From the NCBI GenBank assembly GCA_937990725.1, contig CALKQS010000008.1:86888-150887 (forward strand): a DNA stretch of 64,000 nt. Direction: 5' to 3'. The notes below the pieces were generated by a model. That model did not search any database. It was not told where the DNA came from and was given only the letters and a program-made list of their open reading frames with translations. The position numbers and the translations under genes are program-made. How positions within the stretch are numbered: the first letter of the stretch is position 1; each line of letters starts with the position of its first letter. Below, piece after piece: positions 7,544 through 15,941 of the stretch. The stretch is from an uncultured Candidatus Saccharibacteria bacterium (lineage in GTDB: Bacteria > Patescibacteriota > Saccharimonadia > Saccharimonadales > Saccharimonadaceae).

Positions 7544-9319
7544 ATGCAAACTATGCGGAATTATACCCGGCGAATTATTGCATATGGGCTTGCCGTAACC
7601 ATGATGATACCAGGAATAGCTGGAGCTTCTGCGCTTGGTGCTGATTCTTCCACTGCTTATTTCGCCACCATCGGCGATTTTTTATTTGAACGGGCAGTAG
7701 CGCGTGATGATGCAGCTAGCGACAGGTCTACAATAGCTCAGCCTGTAGTGCGTCTTGCCGCTCATACTGAGCATGATGCGCTGATGATCGGGGCACTCCA
7801 CACGACAGACCGGCGCACCGTGAGTGCAGTTGAACTGCATAACACTGCGCGCCAGTTTGCGCCGCTTAGTGATGTCGCACTTGTTGTCAGTGTTAGCACA
7901 AACCACACCGACTACATGTGCCGCGTCAATCTACAAGGATATGCACCACCCCAGTCGTCGGTGCGTTACTATCATCCAGCGGTAGCCCCGGCGGATGGCG
8001 CGCAGCTCCAGGGCTGCCCGAGTGTACCAGATGGTGAGCAAGTCACGCGGTATGATGTAGCGCTGGAGCGATCGGGTGCGACTATTGATAAAGCAAGCGC
8101 AGCCGTGGACGAGCTTGCAGGTGCACTCGTCTGGGAGCGTACCCACTGGACGGCAGCGGCACGGACTGGGGTATTTGCCAAGGACTTTCGGGCACGAGCT
8201 GGCGAAGCCGAAGTAGCTGCGCCGTACGAAACGCCAGGTGAGCCATCATTGCAAATTCTCGAGGTCTTGCCTCATCCACATACCTGCGACGCAGCACCAG
8301 ATAATTGCCAAAAATACGTTAAGGTCAAGAACACTGGCGACCAGCCAATCGACCTTGCTGCCTACCGTTTGCGCAGTGGTACACCTGGTAGCAATAGCAC
8401 GGTGCGAAACACCTCATCTCTTGCGGGGGTGATTGCACCAGGCCAGGTGCTGACGATTCGTGCTCAGGCAAATGGCGGGGAGCTTGCGATACTGCGTAGT
8501 GGCACACTGTGGTTTGAGGATCAGCATGGCTTGGTGAGCTTTTCGCCGCGCATCGATGCATATAATGGTGCAGGGCAGGCTGCGCACCAGGGTAAGTCTT
8601 GGGCATACAATTCGCAGACTGGTGCGTGGCAGTGGACAATGCCAAGCCTCGACCGAGCCGATAATATCATCACTAATACGCCAGGCTCACCTCATCAGCC
8701 ATCGGGCAAACCGTGCCCCGCTGGCCAAGAGCGCAACCCAGCAACAAATCGTTGTCGGAAGATCAACAATAGTGAGAAACAGTCAAGACACACAGCTGAC
8801 AGTGCAAAGTCGGCACGCACGACCTCTCGCGCCCAAAAGCTGACTATCTGCAAACCAGGCCAAGAGCGTAACCCCGCAACGGGCCGTTGCCGCGCAGTAT
8901 CTGCCACTGGCCAGCAATTAGCTGCGTGCAAGGCTGGGCAATATCGCAATCCTGCCACAGGGCGCTGCCGAGCGCTCGCTGGTGGCAAGGCATCGGCTGC
9001 GGTATGCAAAGCCGGGTACTATCGCAACCCCGCGACTGGCCGCTGCAAAAAACTTGGCGCAGCAAATAGTCGCCAGCTGACGCCATGCAAGCCAGGCTGG
9101 GAGCGTAATCCATCGACCAATCGCTGCCGCAAATCGACGAGCAAGAATAGCAAAGCACCAGCTGCAGGCTACGCTGTTGAGCCGAGCAGCAATAATGGGC
9201 AAACAGAGATTGTCTGGTGGATGATTGGTGGGGTAGCTATCGTGGCGGTAGGCTATGCTGGCTGGGAGTGGCGTAGTGAGATTGGCCAGTGGTTACGCCG
9301 GATGGTGCGCAAAGGTTAG
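7544..9319 (+). CDS. Exported surface protein with lamin-tail domain and Cys repeats
   Basis: About 591 residues. The start at 7544 is chosen for the strong GAGGAGGA ribosome binding site 8 nt upstream and because MQTMRNYTRRII then gives a good signal peptide ending near GASALGAD. A longer frame reaches back to 7424 without support. A lamin-tail-like (LTD) beta-sandwich occupies the middle, roughly residues 230-375 (LQILEVLPHPHTC, then YVKVKNTGDQPIDLAAYRL). Five copies of a 14-residue cysteine motif follow, then a Ser/Asn-rich linker, one membrane helix (WWMIGGVAIVAVGYAGW) and a basic tail. The body should lie outside the cell, anchored in the membrane. LTD domains occur in extracellular nucleases and adhesion proteins, but no catalytic partner is visible here. 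A role in surface structure or host contact is an inference. Confidence 0.8.
   Translation: MQTMRNYTRRIIAYGLAVTMMIPGIAGASALGADSSTAYFATIGDFLFERAVARDDAASDRSTIAQPVVRLAAHTEHDALMIGALHTTDRRTVSAVELHNTARQFAPLSDVALVVSVSTNHTDYMCRVNLQGYAPPQSSVRYYHPAVAPADGAQLQGCPSVPDGEQVTRYDVALERSGATIDKASAAVDELAGALVWERTHWTAAARTGVFAKDFRARAGEAEVAAPYETPGEPSLQILEVLPHPHTCDAAPDNCQKYVKVKNTGDQPIDLAAYRLRSGTPGSNSTVRNTSSLAGVIAPGQVLTIRAQANGGELAILRSGTLWFEDQHGLVSFSPRIDAYNGAGQAAHQGKSWAYNSQTGAWQWTMPSLDRADNIITNTPGSPHQPSGKPCPAGQERNPATNRCRKINNSEKQSRHTADSAKSARTTSRAQKLTICKPGQERNPATGRCRAVSATGQQLAACKAGQYRNPATGRCRALAGGKASAAVCKAGYYRNPATGRCKKLGAANSRQLTPCKPGWERNPSTNRCRKSTSKNSKAPAAGYAVEPSSNNGQTEIVWWMIGGVAIVAVGYAGWEWRSEIGQWLRRMVRKG
8714..9133 (+). 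repeat. Five-copy Cys-bracketed peptide repeat inside the surface protein
   Basis: Five units follow the pattern C-x-[AP]-G-x-x-R-N-P-[AS]-T-[GN]-R-C-[RK], for example CKPGQERNPATGRCR and CKAGYYRNPATGRCK. The first two are separated by a Ser/Arg-rich linker, the rest by about 10-17 residues. Each holds two cysteines 13 apart, which suggests one disulfide per unit outside the cell. Confidence 0.85.
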
Positions 9320-9369
9320 AGTCTCATTAGTTATACCAGTGGTATATAGCAGAAGCTCTCAGATTCAGC

Positions 9370-9375
9370 TATACT
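9370..9375 (+). promoter_or_regulatory. -10 box of leaderless ruvC
   Basis: TATACT sits 6 nt before the ruvC ATG, with no Shine-Dalgarno. Confidence 0.65.
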
Positions 9376-9381
9376 AGCATC

Positions 9382-9858
9382 ATGCGAATCATCGGTATCG
9401 ACCCTGGCACTGGTATCCTTGGCTTTGGCGTGATTGATGCTCATGGTGGTGCAACGCGACTCGTCACAGCTGGTGTCATTACAACGCCAGCACATACTCC
9501 AATACCAGAGCGTCTTGGTGAGATATTCGATGGTCTCACGAGTATTATTGCAGAGACACGACCCACAATGATGGCGATCGAGAAGCTCTTTTTTGCCCGC
9601 AATATAACTACCGCTATGAGCGTAGCCGAAGCACGTGGCGTAGCGCTGCTGACTGGCCAGCGGGCAGGACTGCGGATTGAGGAATATACACCACTCCAGA
9701 TCAAGCAGACAATCACTGGTTATGGCAAAGCAGATAAAAAGCAAGTGCAAGAGATGGTGCGGCTCCAGCTCGGCTTACAGACGGTACCCAAGCCAGATGA
9801 CTGTGCAGATGCTCTCGCGGCAGCGATTATGGCAGCATTTATGACGCGGCAGAGCTAA
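9382..9858 (+). CDS. ruvC: Holliday junction resolvase RuvC
   Basis: A 158-residue RNase H-fold nuclease. It opens with MRIIGIDPGTGILGFG, whose first Asp is a catalytic metal ligand. The central motif has the catalytic Glu in MAIEKLFFARN, and the C-terminal acid pair is in PDDCADALAAAIM. Length and order are normal for the family. RuvC cuts four-way junctions that RuvAB moves along DNA. ruvA (12569) and ruvB (15942) are in the same window but separated by other genes and promoters, so the three are not one operon. The start is fixed by its position directly after the -10 box. Confidence 0.95.
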   Translation: MRIIGIDPGTGILGFGVIDAHGGATRLVTAGVITTPAHTPIPERLGEIFDGLTSIIAETRPTMMAIEKLFFARNITTAMSVAEARGVALLTGQRAGLRIEEYTPLQIKQTITGYGKADKKQVQEMVRLQLGLQTVPKPDDCADALAAAIMAAFMTRQS

Positions 9859-10009
9859 CTGGTTGGGAAGTACTTCTGTATCTGTGTCAGGTGAGAAATA
9901 AGCTATAAGAGCGGCTCTCTAACTGTAACAAGAGTGTGTGCTATATCAGAGACGAGGGAGAGAAAAGCGCTAAGATTAGTGTTTTCAGTACATTGCGCCA
10001 GAACGATGG

Positions 10010-10015
10010 TATAAT
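10010..10015 (+). promoter_or_regulatory. -10 box of leaderless penicillin-binding protein gene
   Basis: TATAAT lies 6 nt before the ATG at 10022 and supports that start rather than the internal Met near 10148. Confidence 0.65.
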
Positions 10016-10021
10016 TAAACT

Positions 10022-12550
10022 ATGCAACTACCTCGAGGAAGACAACAACCAGCCCGGATGGGCAGATATGCCAACTTTGGAGAAGTTCGCCAGTCGAAAC
10101 CACCGCGCCGGAGACGCGAGCATAAACATTTCTTGTGGTTTTGGAATATGAACAAAAAGAAGAAGGCGATGGTGATTCTGACGCCGTTTTTGCTGTTTTT
10201 GCTGATTGTGCCGATCTTGACATACCTATATTATGCACGTGATATCTCCGACCAAGAGCGGCTGATGAACCGCAACAACACTGGTATCGTCCTCAATGAT
10301 GTTAATAACAAGCCGCTCTATAGTGTGGGGCGAGCCCAGCACCGCAATATGGTGAAGCTAGCTGACATCTCTGACAGTATGAAAAATGCGCTACTGGCTA
10401 GCGAGGACAAAGACTTCTATAAACACCCTGGGTTCAGTCTAATCGGTATCTTCCGGGCAGCCTTCCAGCGCCATGGTGGTGGCTCGACCATTACGCAGCA
10501 GCTCGCCAAGAACACTGTTCTCACAAGCGAGCAGACCTTTATGCGTAAGTACCAGGAGCTGTTCGTAGCGCTCGCGATCGAGCAGAATTATACGAAGGAC
10601 CAAATACTCGAGATGTATCTCAACTCTGTGTATTATGGCGAAGACTCATTCGGCATCGAGGAGGCAGCCAAGATTTACTTTGGTAAAGCACCAAAGGACC
10701 TTACGTTGGCTGAGAGCGCTATGCTTGTTGGTGTGCTGCCAGCCCCAACTGCTTACTCACCAATTAGCGGCAGCCCAGAAAAGGCCAAGCAGCGTCAAAA
10801 GACAGTGCTCGGCCGTATGGTTGACGTGGGTGCCATTACTAATGAGCAAAAAGACGCAGCATATGCGCAGCAGCTCTCGTATGCATCGACGGCAAACACC
10901 GTTAAGTCGATTGCACCACACTTTGCACAGATGGTTATAAACCAGCTTAAACAGAAGCTATACAGCGCGGAAGATAAAAATGCGTATGATAAGTTAATGC
11001 GCTCGGGCTACCAGGTAAAAACAACACTCAATATGGACACGCAGCAGATGCTAATCGATAACGTTTCCAAACAGATTCCATACCTTAATAACCGTGGTGG
11101 TACGAATGCAAGTGGTGTTGTGATAGACGTCAAGACAGGCCGAGTGCGCGCACTGGTGGGCAGTGCCGACTACAACAACCCGCAGTGGGGTAATGTCAAT
11201 ATGGCAACAACGCCGCGCCAGCCAGGCAGTAGCTTCAAGCCGATCTACTATGCAGGGGCACTAGCCGAGGGGGTCATTACACCAGCGACAATATTCCAAG
11301 ATAAGCCAACTGACTTTGGCGGTGGCTACCAGCCGCTCAACGCTGACAAACGTTGGCACGGGAGCGTGACGACGCGTCGAGCAATTAGTTGGTCGCTCAA
11401 TATCCCGAGCGTGGAGATTATGAAGAAGTTTGGTATTAGTAAGTCGGTTCAAACGGCTAACAATCTTGGTATCTCATCGATTACTCAAGCAACAGGTGAG
11501 AAGAATGGTTTGTCTCTCGCACTTGGCTCCGGTGAGGCATCACTAACGCAAATGACTAATGCCTATGCAGCATTTGGCAACCAAGGGCAGCAATTTGAAC
11601 TGGGGCTCATTGAGCAGGTTAACGACAAATACAACAAGAAAGTTAGCTGGCCCAACGCAACGAGCAAGCGGGCAATTAGCGAAGGCGGGGCCTACTTGAT
11701 CTCAAACATTTTGTCCGATAATTCGGCACGAGCGAGCGTATTTGGCTCAACCCTCACGGTGCCTGGCCATACTGCGGCTGTCAAGACAGGGACGACGAAT
11801 GATAACAAAGATGCCTGGACAATTGGCTATAACCCAGAGTATGCCGTTGGCGTCTGGGTTGGCAATAATGACAATACACCAATGAAAAATGGTGGCTCAG
11901 ACATGGCAGGGCCAATCTGGCGCAACACAATGACGAAACTCTTAGCAGGCCAGTCGAATACTCAATTCCCTGTGCCAAGTGGTGTTGTACAGCGCTCGGT
12001 CTGTACGAGCGACGGTGGCCTGGCTACTACTGAGAATGCCAAGGGGACGTACAAAGAATACTTCCTAACTGGTGCATTGCCAACCAAGCAGTGTAATGTT
12101 GTGCGCACCAAGATCGAGGTCTGTAATCTCAGTGATAAAAAGATGGAGTCTATTTACGAAGATGACTTCGACAGCACGAAGTACTCAAAGAACAGTTCAG
12201 ACTGCTCTACGACCAAGCAACAAATCCGTGTCTGTGACGTCGAGCAAAAGCGCATCATTACCATCGACGAAAAAGACTTTGATAGTAGCCGTTACTCAAA
12301 GAACATCGCAAGCTGCCGGTCGTCAAGTAGTAGGGGAAGCTCTGGCAGTACAAGCGACGACAGTGATAATAGCTCGACCATTAACGGTAATACTCGCCGC
12401 CGCAATAATACCGGCAACAGTGGCAATACTGGTGGTACGAGTGGTGATAGTTCTGGTACTGGTGGTACGGGCGACGACGACAGTTCTGGGCAGAATAGTC
12501 AGAACAATACTGGTGGCAATAACAACAACTTCTTCAGGACTAACTTTTAG
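10022..12550 (+). CDS. Class A penicillin-binding protein (PBP1A-like)
   Basis: An 842-residue bifunctional peptidoglycan synthase. A basic cytoplasmic N-terminus of about 45 residues precedes one membrane helix (MVILTPFLLFLLIVPILTYL). The glycosyltransferase 51 domain follows, with catalytic Glu in ASEDKDFYKHPGF and GGSTITQQLAKN. The transpeptidase domain has the active-site Ser in PGSSFKPIYY (about 402-406), the SLN motif, and KTGTTND (about 585). After it come two related cysteine-bearing segments (about 690-760) and a Ser/Asn/Gly/Thr-rich tail of about 75 residues. It polymerises and cross-links glycan strands outside the membrane. The C-terminal additions are unusual and may contact the wall or surface proteins. 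Confidence 0.93.
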   Translation: MQLPRGRQQPARMGRYANFGEVRQSKPPRRRREHKHFLWFWNMNKKKKAMVILTPFLLFLLIVPILTYLYYARDISDQERLMNRNNTGIVLNDVNNKPLYSVGRAQHRNMVKLADISDSMKNALLASEDKDFYKHPGFSLIGIFRAAFQRHGGGSTITQQLAKNTVLTSEQTFMRKYQELFVALAIEQNYTKDQILEMYLNSVYYGEDSFGIEEAAKIYFGKAPKDLTLAESAMLVGVLPAPTAYSPISGSPEKAKQRQKTVLGRMVDVGAITNEQKDAAYAQQLSYASTANTVKSIAPHFAQMVINQLKQKLYSAEDKNAYDKLMRSGYQVKTTLNMDTQQMLIDNVSKQIPYLNNRGGTNASGVVIDVKTGRVRALVGSADYNNPQWGNVNMATTPRQPGSSFKPIYYAGALAEGVITPATIFQDKPTDFGGGYQPLNADKRWHGSVTTRRAISWSLNIPSVEIMKKFGISKSVQTANNLGISSITQATGEKNGLSLALGSGEASLTQMTNAYAAFGNQGQQFELGLIEQVNDKYNKKVSWPNATSKRAISEGGAYLISNILSDNSARASVFGSTLTVPGHTAAVKTGTTNDNKDAWTIGYNPEYAVGVWVGNNDNTPMKNGGSDMAGPIWRNTMTKLLAGQSNTQFPVPSGVVQRSVCTSDGGLATTENAKGTYKEYFLTGALPTKQCNVVRTKIEVCNLSDKKMESIYEDDFDSTKYSKNSSDCSTTKQQIRVCDVEQKRIITIDEKDFDSSRYSKNIASCRSSSSRGSSGSTSDDSDNSSTINGNTRRRNNTGNSGNTGGTSGDSSGTGGTGDDDSSGQNSQNNTGGNNNNFFRTNF

Positions 12551-12568
12551 TGCTTTGAGGAGACGTGG

Positions 12569-13144
12569 ATGATTGCTCATATTGCTGGCCAAGTTGATGA
12601 GAAGTTTGCGGGTAGTGTCATCATTGATGTGCAGGGGGTTGGCTATGAGATAGCGGTCGCAGCGCATGATTATGATGCGATGCAGCTTGGTGAGGTAGTC
12701 AAGCTCTATACATACCATCATATCCGAGAGCAAGCGCAGGAGCTGTTTGGCTTTTCGTCGCGGGCAGCTAAGAAGCTATTTGAGCTGCTCATCACCGTGC
12801 AGGGTGTGGGCCCCAAGGCAGCACTGGCCATCCTCAGCCTTGGTGAGGCTGAGCAGGTGCGCAATGCCTTAGCCAATGCCGATGCGGCCTTTATCCAAAA
12901 AGCCAGTGGTGTGGGCAAAAAGACTGCCGAGCGCGTGGTGGTAGACCTGCGAGATAAGGTGGGCGTGCCAACGTACTATGCTACTCACGACGCGCCTGTG
13001 CAGGCAGAGCTTGATACAAACGACGAAGCACTCGAAGCGTTGGTTGCGCTGGGCTATACGTTGGCAGATGCCACCAAAGCACTCGCCCATGTTGATACAA
13101 GCTTACCCACAGCACAGCGAGTGACAATGGCTTTGAAGCAGTAA
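12569..13144 (+). CDS. ruvA: Holliday junction branch migration protein RuvA
   Basis: A 191-residue protein with the three RuvA parts: an OB-fold N-terminus (MIAHIAGQVDEKFAGSVIID), tandem helix-hairpin-helix motifs (LITVQGVGPKAALAIL and KASGVGKKTAERVVVDL), and a short C-terminal domain that binds RuvB (EALVALGY, TLADATKAL). It tetramerises on four-way junctions and loads RuvB. It starts 18 nt after the PBP stop with GAGGAGA as ribosome binding site, so it is likely read from the PBP transcript. Confidence 0.95.
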   Translation: MIAHIAGQVDEKFAGSVIIDVQGVGYEIAVAAHDYDAMQLGEVVKLYTYHHIREQAQELFGFSSRAAKKLFELLITVQGVGPKAALAILSLGEAEQVRNALANADAAFIQKASGVGKKTAERVVVDLRDKVGVPTYYATHDAPVQAELDTNDEALEALVALGYTLADATKALAHVDTSLPTAQRVTMALKQ

Positions 13145-13166
13145 CAATATAAAGAGAGGAGATGGG

Positions 13167-13586
13167 ATGGCAAAAATATTTGTATCAGGGCAGATTGGTG
13201 ATATTCCTGTAGTGCAGCGAGTGCAGGCAGCGCTGATGGCGGCTGGACATGAGATCACTCATGATTGGACACGCAACGAAGGCGGAAGCAAAATGTTGGT
13301 TGGCCAGCAGACGAAGTTCGATCAAGCAGCAGAGTCAGCACGCCGTGCCACGAATGACATGAATGGTGTGACTGAGAGCGACGTCTACGTTATCTGCACC
13401 GATAATGAAAAAGCAGGCAAAGGTATGTATGTTGAGCTGGGTGGAGCGCTTGCACTCAATACCACCACTGGTTCACCACGAATTTATCTGTTGGGTCAAC
13501 GCAAGCATGCAACAATCTTTTATTTCCATCCCTCGATTCGCTTGTGTGACTCGGTAGATGAAATTATTGCTGACCTTGATCATTGA
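13167..13586 (+). CDS. Nucleoside 2-deoxyribosyltransferase-like protein
   Basis: 139 residues with a Rossmann-like N-terminus MAKIFVSGQIGDIPVVQRV, then DVYVICTDNEKAGKGMYVE and LGGALAL. The Glu in the MYVELGGAL segment matches the catalytic nucleophile position of nucleoside deoxyribosyltransferases, which swap bases between deoxynucleosides or hydrolyse deoxynucleotides. Salvage would suit an organism that cannot make nucleotides. It lies 22 nt after ruvA with GAGAGGAG before the ATG, so it is probably co-transcribed. A non-enzymatic TIR-like or YtoQ-like relative is possible. Confidence 0.6.
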   Translation: MAKIFVSGQIGDIPVVQRVQAALMAAGHEITHDWTRNEGGSKMLVGQQTKFDQAAESARRATNDMNGVTESDVYVICTDNEKAGKGMYVELGGALALNTTTGSPRIYLLGQRKHATIFYFHPSIRLCDSVDEIIADLDH

Positions 13587-13664
13587 TTAGGAATAATGCA
13601 AAAAATATGAGATACTAGCACATGGTGTGAAAATCCTGAGCAGAAAAATTCGGAGAAACCTGAT

Positions 13665-14195
13665 GTGCAGCACATATCTCGCCTAAGAGAAGTGGCAAGT
13701 GTGGGGCTGACGGCCCTGCGCTATGGTGGCGTAGAATATATTGCACAGCAGGCGCGTGACGGCAAGCCGATTGGCCTTGCGCCTGCAGCTTTTATGGCAG
13801 CTGATGTTGCTGATGGGCAAATTCTTGACGATACGCCACTGCGCCGTGTGACTGACGGCGTGGTGGATACAGCCGCTGTGGTGCGTGTGATGTATGAGCT
13901 AGGCAAGCGCTACCCTGAGGCGCGAGCGGGGATTGCTGCCGTTGCCTTTGGACAGGCAGCAACTGGCGCAGCCAATGCCTACCACCTGGCAAAAACTGGT
14001 GAAGTGACCAAGGGTGGGCGCTACAAACGGGCCGCTAATATCGCTACGGCGGCTTTTGCCGTTGTAGCGGCACGTGGCAATCCAGAGCGAACGCGTCTCG
14101 CAGGTGGTATAGCAGCTGGCGTTGTTGCAGCTACAACAGTGCCACATCTACGTGGAATTGGCAAGCCGACTGGCAAGCAAGTTCGTCGGTTATAA
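13665..14195 (+). CDS. Uncharacterised alanine-rich protein
   Basis: 176 residues from a GTG start at 13665, with CGGAGAAA about 8 nt upstream. The sequence is dominated by Ala, Gly and Val, with short helices, several of which are weakly hydrophobic (IATAAFAVVAARG, GGIAAGVVAATT). The N-terminal part recalls a helical domain (SVGLTALRYGGVEYIAQQA). No catalytic motif stands out and I cannot name the family. It may be membrane associated. The following HD gene has its own consensus promoter, so this gene is probably transcribed alone. Confidence 0.6.
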   Translation: MQHISRLREVASVGLTALRYGGVEYIAQQARDGKPIGLAPAAFMAADVADGQILDDTPLRRVTDGVVDTAAVVRVMYELGKRYPEARAGIAAVAFGQAATGAANAYHLAKTGEVTKGGRYKRAANIATAAFAVVAARGNPERTRLAGGIAAGVVAATTVPHLRGIGKPTGKQVRRL

Positions 14196-14226
14196 TACGC
14201 ACAGCTTAGGCGTATAGGCACCTCTG

Positions 14227-14255
14227 TTGACAACTGATGAATTTACCCATATAAT
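14227..14255 (+). promoter_or_regulatory. Consensus sigma-70-like promoter before HD gene
   Basis: TTGACA (14227-14232), a 17-nt spacer and TATAAT (14250-14255), a perfect consensus. The ATG follows 9 nt later, so the leader is at most about 3 nt. Confidence 0.8.
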
Positions 14256-14264
14256 AGGACATCT

Positions 14265-15014
14265 ATGTTTGATAAATTTCCTCATTCCTCTAATTCTCAG
14301 GTTGATAGTGCACATGAATCGATTAGCCAGTCAAAGGAGCATTATACAAAAGCCTTTGAAGGGTCGGTAGTTCGAGCTAGTAAGCGCTATCCTGAGCTAC
14401 CTTACCACCACCCTGGGCACATGAAAGATGTGATGGAGGCAGTTGGCGAGCTTGTAGAGCTTTTGCCTGATGATGGCTATCCGCGTGTGATCACTCCATG
14501 GCAAAAAGACCTCCTTGCCTTAGCGGCGGCCTGGCATGATGCTGGTTTTGACGATGATAAGGCTCGGGTATATCCGACGAAGGAAGAGTATGCGATAGCA
14601 CTCATGAAGGAAGATCTCAAGAGCAATGAGATTCATCTGACTAGTAGCGACATTGCTTTTCTTGATCGGGCTATTAGGGGTACAATTATGGTGCCTGCGC
14701 TCCAACAGCGTGATACACCCGAGGCGAAGTTGCTCCATCACGCTGATATGGCCTATATGACAGCTGATTGGGAGACATTCTGGCGCGGTGCTGAGGCATT
14801 TCACGATGAGGAGCACCCGGACATGTCCTGGGAGAACTTCCAGAAGTTTGAGGCAAAGTTCTTGCTACAATATATAGAGTCATTGAGGGATGACTTTCAA
14901 TCACTTGGCATCGCTGAGGACGAAATCCAAAAACGATTGGATACTCTTGAATCCCATCTCGAGCAACTTGCGACAATGGACAACCCGTGGCCTGAGATGC
15001 AGAATAATCGGTAA
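14265..15014 (+). CDS. HD-domain phosphohydrolase-like protein
   Basis: 249 residues. An HD-type metal site can be traced: YHHPGHMKDVM near residue 46, AAAWHDAGFDDD (the His-Asp pair) near 88-99, and LLHHADMAYMTADW (His-Ala-Asp) near 158-171. HD proteins hydrolyse phosphate esters, often nucleotides or (p)ppGpp-like signals. The substrate here is unknown. There is no membrane segment. The gene stands under a perfect promoter with an almost leaderless start. The next gene has its own TATAAT and a Shine-Dalgarno, so the two may be separate units. Confidence 0.7.
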   Translation: MFDKFPHSSNSQVDSAHESISQSKEHYTKAFEGSVVRASKRYPELPYHHPGHMKDVMEAVGELVELLPDDGYPRVITPWQKDLLALAAAWHDAGFDDDKARVYPTKEEYAIALMKEDLKSNEIHLTSSDIAFLDRAIRGTIMVPALQQRDTPEAKLLHHADMAYMTADWETFWRGAEAFHDEEHPDMSWENFQKFEAKFLLQYIESLRDDFQSLGIAEDEIQKRLDTLESHLEQLATMDNPWPEMQNNR

Positions 15015-15064
15015 TGACAAATGTCATCTCCTCGCTTATAATAAAACGAGAGGAGGTAATAAAA

Positions 15065-15529
15065 ATGAAAAACTGTGACATCTGCCCATTTGTGGTGGAG
15101 CAAACAATTGATGACCCGGCGGTGGTCTTGCAAACTGATCGATGGAATGCAGTGCTCGATCGTAATAATCAGCTATATCTTGGCAAGGGGTTTGTGACGC
15201 TACGTGAGCACAAGTCATCGCTTGGCGAACTCGATGAGACCGACTGGCGCGAACTCCACGAGGTGATCCGCAGTATGGAGCACGCAATGACCCAGGCATT
15301 TGGTGCAGACGTGTGCAACTGGGAATGCTTGATGAACAACGCCGTTAAGGCTGGGCAATCGACTCACGTCCACTGGCACCTCTATCCACGCTATGCTAAC
15401 GGTACGCACTTTGCGGGAGAGGATTTTCCTGACCCAAAGTGGCCACGGCATCTAGAGAGTGGTGAACACCGTGTGAGTGAGGAGCTATTTGGCAAGATTG
15501 TCCTGGCAGTGCAAGAGAACTTACCCTAA
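15065..15529 (+). CDS. HIT family nucleotide-binding protein
   Basis: 154 residues. The start at 15065 is chosen because AGGAGG lies 6 nt upstream and a TATAAT just before it; an upstream frame to 15014 has no such support. The HIT signature HVHWHLYPR carries the catalytic His-x-His-x-His. The N-terminal CDICPF may bind a metal with later residues. HIT proteins hydrolyse or transfer nucleoside monophosphates, for example AMP-lysine or diadenosine polyphosphates. The protein lacks a signal peptide. Its stop overlaps by 4 nt the stop of the convergent membrane gene. Confidence 0.82.
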   Translation: MKNCDICPFVVEQTIDDPAVVLQTDRWNAVLDRNNQLYLGKGFVTLREHKSSLGELDETDWRELHEVIRSMEHAMTQAFGADVCNWECLMNNAVKAGQSTHVHWHLYPRYANGTHFAGEDFPDPKWPRHLESGEHRVSEELFGKIVLAVQENLP

Positions 15530-15909
15530 GCAAGGAACCATGCCGCTGCAAGGTATATAACAGCCAATATAGCCGGTGCAATTACCATACCCCACTCTTG
15601 TTTTTTGAACCCAATAACAACATCGCCAATTTGCGCTAAGCTTGCTGCAGCAAAGACAAGCTGCAGTGCAGAACCATTAAACGTAAATGGAGCAACTACC
15701 GTAAGTAACCCCAGTGGCAGTGCTCGAGAAGCGTACATTGCTGCGTAGAATTGCTCGCCATGAGTGATGGTAGTCGAGCGGCTCATCATACCAGGCTTGA
15801 TGAGTGCAATAAGTGCAGCGATGATCGTTGCAATGGATGATAGGGTCGTGATGACAAGTATGACAGTATGCATGAGTATAGTAAACCATATGATGAGGTT
15901 GCTATGCAA
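15526..15909 (-). CDS. Small four-helix membrane protein
   Basis: 127 residues from a TTG at 15909, or 115 from the ATG at 15873. Four hydrophobic helices are evident, the last [15 protein letters not shown]. The segment [10 protein letters not shown] and the pair [15 protein letters not shown] resemble small DUF4267-like integral membrane proteins, but that is only a resemblance. A TATACT lies 1 nt before the inner ATG, which is too close for a leaderless start there. A -10-like element shared with the ruvB promoter lies upstream of the TTG. The function is unknown. Confidence 0.6.
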   Translation of the reverse strand: MHSNLIIWFTILMHTVILVITTLSSIATIIAALIALIKPGMMSRSTTITHGEQFYAAMYASRALPLGLLTVVAPFTFNGSALQLVFAAASLAQIGDVVIGFKKQEWGMVIAPAILAVIYLAAAWFLA

Positions 15910-15929
15910 TCTATCCCCACTACCAATGC

Positions 15930-15935
15930 TATAAT
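15930..15935 (+). promoter_or_regulatory. -10 box of leaderless ruvB
   Basis: TATAAT lies 6 nt before the ruvB ATG. Its reverse complement could also act toward the divergent gene. Confidence 0.65.
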
Positions 15936-15941
15936 AAATCT

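Noticed and set aside
9334..9360. Hairpin ATACC-AGT-GGTAT after the surface protein gene
   Set aside because: The stem is only 5 bp, with no T-run, so it was not called a terminator.
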